14,096 bases of DNA from Byssothecium circinans (Eukaryota; Ascomycota; Dothideomycetes; Pleosporales; Massarinaceae): NCBI GenBank assembly GCA_010015675.1, contig ML976999.1, positions 99,967 through 114,062 on the forward strand. The letters are read 5' to 3'. Shown piece by piece: positions 9,814 through 14,096 of this stretch. Made by a program: the position numbers and the translations under genes. The first letter of the stretch is position 1. Each line of letters opens with the position of its first letter. Under the pieces are notes generated by a model. It made no database searches, was not told the DNA's origin, and worked only from the letters and a program-made list of their open reading frames with translations.

Positions 9814-12800
9814 GTTTATTAGCTGTGATGTCCTAATCTATTTATTACATACTCTACTGCGGATTACTATTAGGCTGATCTTATGAGATTTATAGGAGAG
9901 GAGGCCTTTGCTAAGTAGTAGACTGTAACTAATGCACGTTAAGCAAGGCTAGCATAGGATTTCATACGTGATAACCTACACATTATTGCTTACTAGTTCT
10001 ACCGTCGATTTGAACTATTTAAGAAGCATGTTATGACGCCTAAGTTTAACCTTATTGACTTCTAGTATTATTACGAGTGGCAGGGCCGTAGTAGTACTCA
10101 TAACTATAGCCTATACTACTATAGGGATGCACCTTATCCTGATTAGTATTTGGCTTAGAATGCTACTAAGCTTAAGAAGCGATGATTAGCAAAGTATTAG
10201 GGCTATTATATTAGCGCTGTTCATCCTAACCCACACAAGGCTACTTTAGAGCATTCATATGGCTCCCCCTTATCTCTTGCATTTAATTAGATGGTTTTTG
10301 ACTTTCATGAACTTGCTACTATCTTGACTAAGTGCTACATGCATGTATGTCATCTTAGTTACTACTAAAGGAAAAACAAGAAGATGGGTAAGGTAGTCTA
10401 TTACTTTAAGGCTCCCTAGCTACGTATAGCTGATCCCTACTTTACTAAATTAGCTAGGAAGTCTTTTTACCGTCTCTACGCTTAACGGAATCATCCACTT
10501 CTAAACGCGTACTATCAAACTCTAGTATTAGGCTGGTGGGCTAATACTAATATATAGCTCTATACTAGTACTATAGGTGTTATTTAATATATTAGTCTAT
10601 ATGTTAGCAAGGTAGAGCAGCAGACGACGTTGTTTAAGGATATAGCTACTAAGATACTGCCTCATATCTAGTCTAAGAATGCTATATTCAAGTTTACGGC
10701 AAAGTTAATAAATAAATTAGTAGGCTAGAGGGACTATAGCGCTTAGGAAGTTTACTACATCCTCTTTAATCTACCCCTTATAGATTGTAGTTATACTATT
10801 CTTAACGTTAACCTTTATTATAAGGAGGATCAGCCTAAGACGTACATCTTTTAAGCTAATTATTAAGTTAATGATGAAGTGTTTAAGGAAGATACACCTC
10901 AGTTTACTAAGGGCCGTTCTATGCTAGTAAAATATAAGGAGAGGCCTCTATTACTTAAAGCCATATCATATTTAGACTACCTTCTTTATTACGACTATGC
11001 AAAGAATCAAGTTAGGCCCTAGGCTAGGCCTAGGATTTTAAAGTTTTACCCTCTATACTCTCCTGAGTTAGATAGGGAAGACTTCTCTCGCGTCAAGCTT
11101 ATGCTATATCATCTATTTTAACAGGTATTAGATGTAAGGACCTTTGCCAGCTAGGAGTACTAGTTATTCTTGTAAGCCTATTAGAACTGCCTATTAGTAT
11201 GCAATCACCCTTTTCCTGATAGCTTTAGAGAGGTGTTACCTAAAAATAAGGAAGAAGATCTAGATTAGGAAGACATGGATTTAGTGGATAAGTCATCGTA
11301 GAATAAGCTTACTAGTCATCTCCCTAGTGCTAATGGTGTTATCATTAATAAGGATAACCTAGGCAGTCAGCTAGTTAATCTAGAGAAGGATTGGAACGTA
11401 CCTAAGTATAAGGATAGTTATAGCCTTAATGCACGTTAATATTGGAAGGAGATGAAGATAGCTTATCTAGTTAATTACGCTACTAGACCTAATACCTCGC
11501 CTAATAACCTTTAGTCTAAACAGTAGCTACTATTTAATCTCATCGTTAATTATTATTAAGCCTACCTAGATAGGAATAGGCTAGAGTAGCTTCTTCTTAA
11601 CCTTAACGGCTAGGGTAGTACTAGAAAGACGTACACTATTAAGGTTATAACCTCTACTATGGATAGTATTATAAGGGCTTTAGGGAAGAAATTACCTATT
11701 ATATAGTGCGCACTAACTAGAGTAGCTGCTTTTCTTATTTTAGGAAAGACTATCCACTCTACCTTCCACATACTAATTTAACCTCCTAGTGGTGTGCTTC
11801 CACCTCTTACTCTAGTAGTGTTAGCTTAGACCTAAGCACTATTTACTAATGTTTATTACCTTATTATAGATGAGAAGCCTATAGTAGGGCTAACAACACT
11901 AGCGTGGTTAGATATAAGGTGCTATAAGATCTTTCCAGCATAAGCTAGCTATCCTTTTGGCGGTTTAAACATTATCCTAGCTAGTAATTTTTACTAGTTA
12001 CCCCCTATCACGAGAAGGCCTATGTTTGATACTATAAAGAGCCACAGCTCTTTAGATACAGCTAGTGTGGCGCTATATAAACTATTTACTAGAACTATTA
12101 TTCTAGATGTAGTTATGCGCTAGCAGGGTTCTAAATAGGCTTCCTTCCGTGATGCTCTTACACGTATCCGTGAGGAGAAGTCTAATGTCTATAACTAGCT
12201 TCTCCTTATGAAACGCTGCAGCGTTAAGCTTAGTAAGGTAGAACGGAACTCCTTTAATTCTACCTTACGTATATGCGTAAAGAGGATAGAGGTAGCTACT
12301 ATTAATTATAACTACCTCTAGGACTCTAGCTAGCCTATCCTTATTTTATAGGCCATACATGATAGTTAAGATTAAGAGAAGGTATCTACTAAGGATGCGG
12401 GGAATCTCTATAACTAGCTCCCTATATTTATTGGTGCCTAGGTTATGCTACTTAACCATATCTAGATAGAGCGTAGTTTAGTTAATAGGGCTGTAGGGGT
12501 TATCAATAATATCCTTTAGTAGCCTAATACCTAGGATTGTCGTAAGGCTACACTAAAGGCGGTATTAGTTGCTATAGATAAGTATGATAGGCTGTGTCTT
12601 TACAGCCTTCTAGATGGTATAAAGGTTATTCTAGTATTTCCTCTTATTTAGGAATTTACTGTTAATTAGAGTATGTATGTGCGTATTTAATTCCCTATTA
12701 CACTTGCCTAGGCTATTACAGTTTATAAATCCTAGGGTTTAAGTGTGGATAAGGCTGTGATCACGGTTAGTAGGGAGCGAGATTACTGCCCTAGCTTAAT

Positions 12801-12972
12801 ATACGTTACGCTTTTAAGGGTTAAGACTATTAATGGTTTAATGTTTAAGGATGTGTTTTCCTATCAGTGGTTAAAGCAAAAGAGAAGCAAGGTGTTAGAG
12901 ATGCAAGAGTAGGATATAAGGCGTAGGGCGCGTCATTACGTCATAGTATAGCAGACTATTTTCTAGGTCTAA

Positions 12973-13067
12973 TACCTAGACTAATACTACTATTATTAAG
13001 AGGTTTTGTGAGGGTAGTTTCCTATAATATAAGTATTCCTATGAAAGTTTCCCTAATCTATCTAGAT
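12973..13067. other. Region downstream of the Helitron frame
   Basis: It holds CTAATAC motifs near 12970-12990 and no recognisable gene. If the Helitron ends soon after its coding region, its 3' terminus should be here or in the next few hundred bases. Confidence 0.3.
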
Positions 13068-13553
13068 GGATAGAGCGCCTAATACTACAGCCTAATACTC
13101 TGTAACTATATCCTAATCCCTAGAGCATATAGTCTCTATGTCTATACCATCTACTAAATACAGACTTAGATTAACGTTACCTTTATCGCCTAGCCTCTTA
13201 AGCTCTATGAATTTCATAATGTTAGGCATCTTTATACCATTATTGTAGCCTTAATGGGGAACCTCTAGCTTAATACCTTCTATTGCATCTTCTTCTATTT
13301 ACACACCTTCTATTAGTTCGCCTTAGGAAGTATTCTCTGTAGGAAGTTCTGCAATAATATGGTTAAGTAGATCTGTAGTATATCCTACATTCTCGCCCTA
13401 TACCTTAGGGAAATGTGCGCTATAGTCTTTAATAGTGCGTAGATTATACGCACTAGGAAGCTTGCATGCTTTACTATTGCAAAAGAGTTAGATAGTAGAG
13501 TCTGCATAATCCCTATCACGCTGTGCTTGGTAGATTAGAGAGAGTAGCACGCG
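13068..13553 (-). pseudogene. Unassigned coding-like remnant on the minus strand
   Basis: Reading leftward from 13553, one frame gives RVLLSLIYQAQRDRDYADST, then KACKLPSAYNLRTIKDYSAH, then NVGYTTDLLNHIIAEL and MPNIMKFIELKRLGDKG. It is broken only by TAA and TAG, the stops RIP creates, with no TGA over about 160 codons. Base composition is less TA-rich than in the Helitron. I do not recognise the family. It could be a captured gene inside the Helitron, part of another element, or a host pseudogene. Upstream on the same strand lie two intron-like sequences, but the intervening frames do not join cleanly. Confidence 0.4.
13433..13455. repeat. Perfect 9-bp hairpin with 5-base loop
   Basis: TAGTGCGTA (13433-13441) and TACGCACTA (13447-13455) are exact reverse complements around GATTA. 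It lies 467 bases beyond the Helitron stop. Helitrons carry a subterminal 3' hairpin, but no CTRR-T follows at about 10-15 bases, and the hairpin falls inside the minus-strand coding-like stretch, so the link is doubtful. Confidence 0.5.
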
Positions 13554-13673
13554 TTATTATTAGGGGAATAGCATAGGGAATAGCAGAATAGGCATCTTTA
13601 ACTTAGTGTTAACGCTGATTAGGTATCTATAAGGCACTTCTAACTTCTATAGTGCTGACCTTGCAGTGATGAT

Positions 13674-13721
13674 CTGTTATAGTTAGCTTATACCTAATAC
13701 CCTAACTAATACTATACTTAC
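13674..13721 (-). other. Intron-like sequence B (48 bp)
   Basis: Read on the minus strand it starts GTAAGTATAG, contains GCTAAC and ends TATAACAG: good 5' site, branch site and 3' site for a short fungal intron. Inside are TAGTATTAG and GGGTATTAG, also present in sequence A at 13785-13833. Coding support on either side is weak. Confidence 0.35.
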
Positions 13722-13784
13722 TTGACCCTATCATATAGGTAGCTTTAATTTAGTCTTCTTGAATACCTTTTAAGTAGTACTAGC

Positions 13785-13833
13785 CTATTAATAGTTAGTT
13801 CTAGACTAATACTAGGTCTAATACCCTACTTAC
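13785..13833 (-). other. Intron-like sequence A (49 bp)
   Basis: On the minus strand it starts GTAAGTAGGG, contains AACTAAC and ends TATTAATAG. It shares GTAAGTA, GGGTATTAG, TAGTATTAG and CTAACTAT with sequence B, from which it is separated by exactly 63 bases. The outer sequence (13834-14096) shows no recognised gene. Confidence 0.35.
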
Positions 13834-14096
13834 TCATTCTAAACGCACTAGCTTCTTTCTAGCTACTAGAAGAGTGACTTAGTCATTAAGTGTTAGGTTA
13901 AGCCACTAGATATAGCGCTGCTTAGTATTAGCTATGGTATTAGGTTAGTTGCGTTGCACTTACAATAAATATGCCTTATGGCATGCGTAGAATGAATCCC
14001 TTTAGCCCTTAATAATAGAGAATCCTTAACTTTTCTACTATAATGTTAAGCTCTCTATTCTAGTATCTCTTCACCTGTAGCTAGTAGCTAAGCTCT

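Larger units (their letters stand above)
7586..12966 (+). pseudogene. Helitron Rep/helicase transposase, RIP-inactivated, with one intron
   Basis: The protein would nick and replicate DNA by rolling circle and unwind it with its helicase. The frame opens at ATG 7586 (frame +2). First comes a zinc-type motif, CNRC (7601-7612) then C-stop-AC (7670-7681). A DUF6570-like region follows (about 8470-8830; TCTIYNHH, NVRRGECAAY, LPSLTNIKEML). The Helitron-like N domain starts at 9389 (FPTLYLN, YADYI, FTAFNTLLRR) and crosses the 65-bp intron at 9749-9813, after which the frame is +1. The Rep His motif reads HNYS at 10099-10110, its second His changed to Tyr, and the Y2 tyrosines are at 10588 and 10600 (YISLYVSK). 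The PIF1-type helicase runs about 11450-12870. Walker A reads G-stop-GSTRKT (11608-11631), with Gly lost to Ser and Arg; Walker B is IIDEKP (DE at 11869-11874); GGLNIILASNFY has Asp changed to Asn. Motif VI-like segments are ITVYKS and RVKTINGLMF. Dozens of TAG/TAA and the ruined catalytic motifs show it is dead. The true stop is TAG 12964-12966 or TAA 12970-12972. The length, about 1,770 codons, suits a complete fungal Helitron protein. A stop-free segment at 9008-9298 belongs to this frame. Confidence 0.92.
7170..12972 (+). mobile_element. Dead autonomous Helitron; left end proposed, right end not located
   Basis: The element carries the full set of Helitron protein domains (see the gene entry). 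The left boundary is proposed at 7170, where the sequence reads GCAAA|TCTACAATCC: Helitrons begin with TC and insert between A and T. The first 60 bases around this junction (7141-7200) contain two TA against five CA plus TG, so they are little affected by RIP. The right end should be CTRR followed by T, shortly after a hairpin. I did not find a convincing candidate; the coordinate given is only the end of the coding frame. The perfect hairpin at 13433-13455 is the best nearby structure but has no CTRR-T at the expected distance. Confidence 0.75.

Noticed and set aside
13433..13455. Helitron 3' terminal hairpin
   Set aside because: The stem is perfect, but no CTRR followed by T occurs at the expected short distance, and it lies within a coding-like minus-strand stretch.
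1..14096. Alternative genetic code with TAA/TAG read as Gln (ciliate type)
   Set aside because: Many TAG codons fall where the families have Trp (for example 440-442, 467-469 and 6155-6157), and catalytic Gly, His and Asp residues are also mutated. RIP explains both; a code change does not.

Overview
The window looks like a stretch of transposon-rich, gene-poor DNA from a filamentous ascomycete (Pezizomycotina) that has been heavily mutated by repeat-induced point mutation (RIP). The evidence is the base pattern. TpA is very common, while CpA and TpG are scarce; in bases 11581-11640 I count TA 10, CA 1 and TG 0. CpG is kept. Recognisable protein domains are full of in-frame TAG and TAA, placed where the families carry Gln (CAA/CAG) or Trp (TGG). 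Gly-to-Ser, Gly-to-Arg, His-to-Tyr and Asp-to-Asn changes also fit C-to-T changes at CpA on either strand. No intact gene is visible; the longest stop-free segment is an internal piece of a dead transposon gene.

Left part (1-2900): a GC-rich direct repeat that escaped RIP (68-98); the chromodomain tail of a Ty3/Gypsy (chromovirus-type) LTR retrotransposon polyprotein (371-634); a coding-like stretch I cannot name (1882-2120); a degenerate minisatellite of about 13 units of about 25-34 bp (2167-2554); and short direct and inverted repeats (2735-2862). Middle (2880-5700): dense RIP debris I could not assign. At 6071-6589 lies a broken fungal F-box protein gene.

Right part: an almost full-length but dead autonomous Helitron on the + strand. 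Its coding region (about 7586-12966) keeps the usual order: N-terminal Cys zinc motif, DUF6570-like region, Helitron-like N domain, HUH/Y2 replication initiator, and PIF1-type helicase. The frame can be followed for 5.3 kb with one change of register. A 65-bp sequence with fungal splice signals (GTACGT, CTAAC, TAG) explains that change exactly. A plausible 5' Helitron terminus (A|TCTACAATCC) lies at 7170; the 3' terminus was not identified. Beyond it, a coding-like minus-strand stretch (about 13068-13553), a perfect 9-bp hairpin and two similar intron-like sequences remain unassigned.

Nothing here works together as a live system. The region is best read as a RIP-silenced transposon graveyard. 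Its unusual content is the intron-bearing Helitron, the nearby F-box fragment, the minisatellite, and the CCTAATAC-type motif concentrated in the Helitron half.
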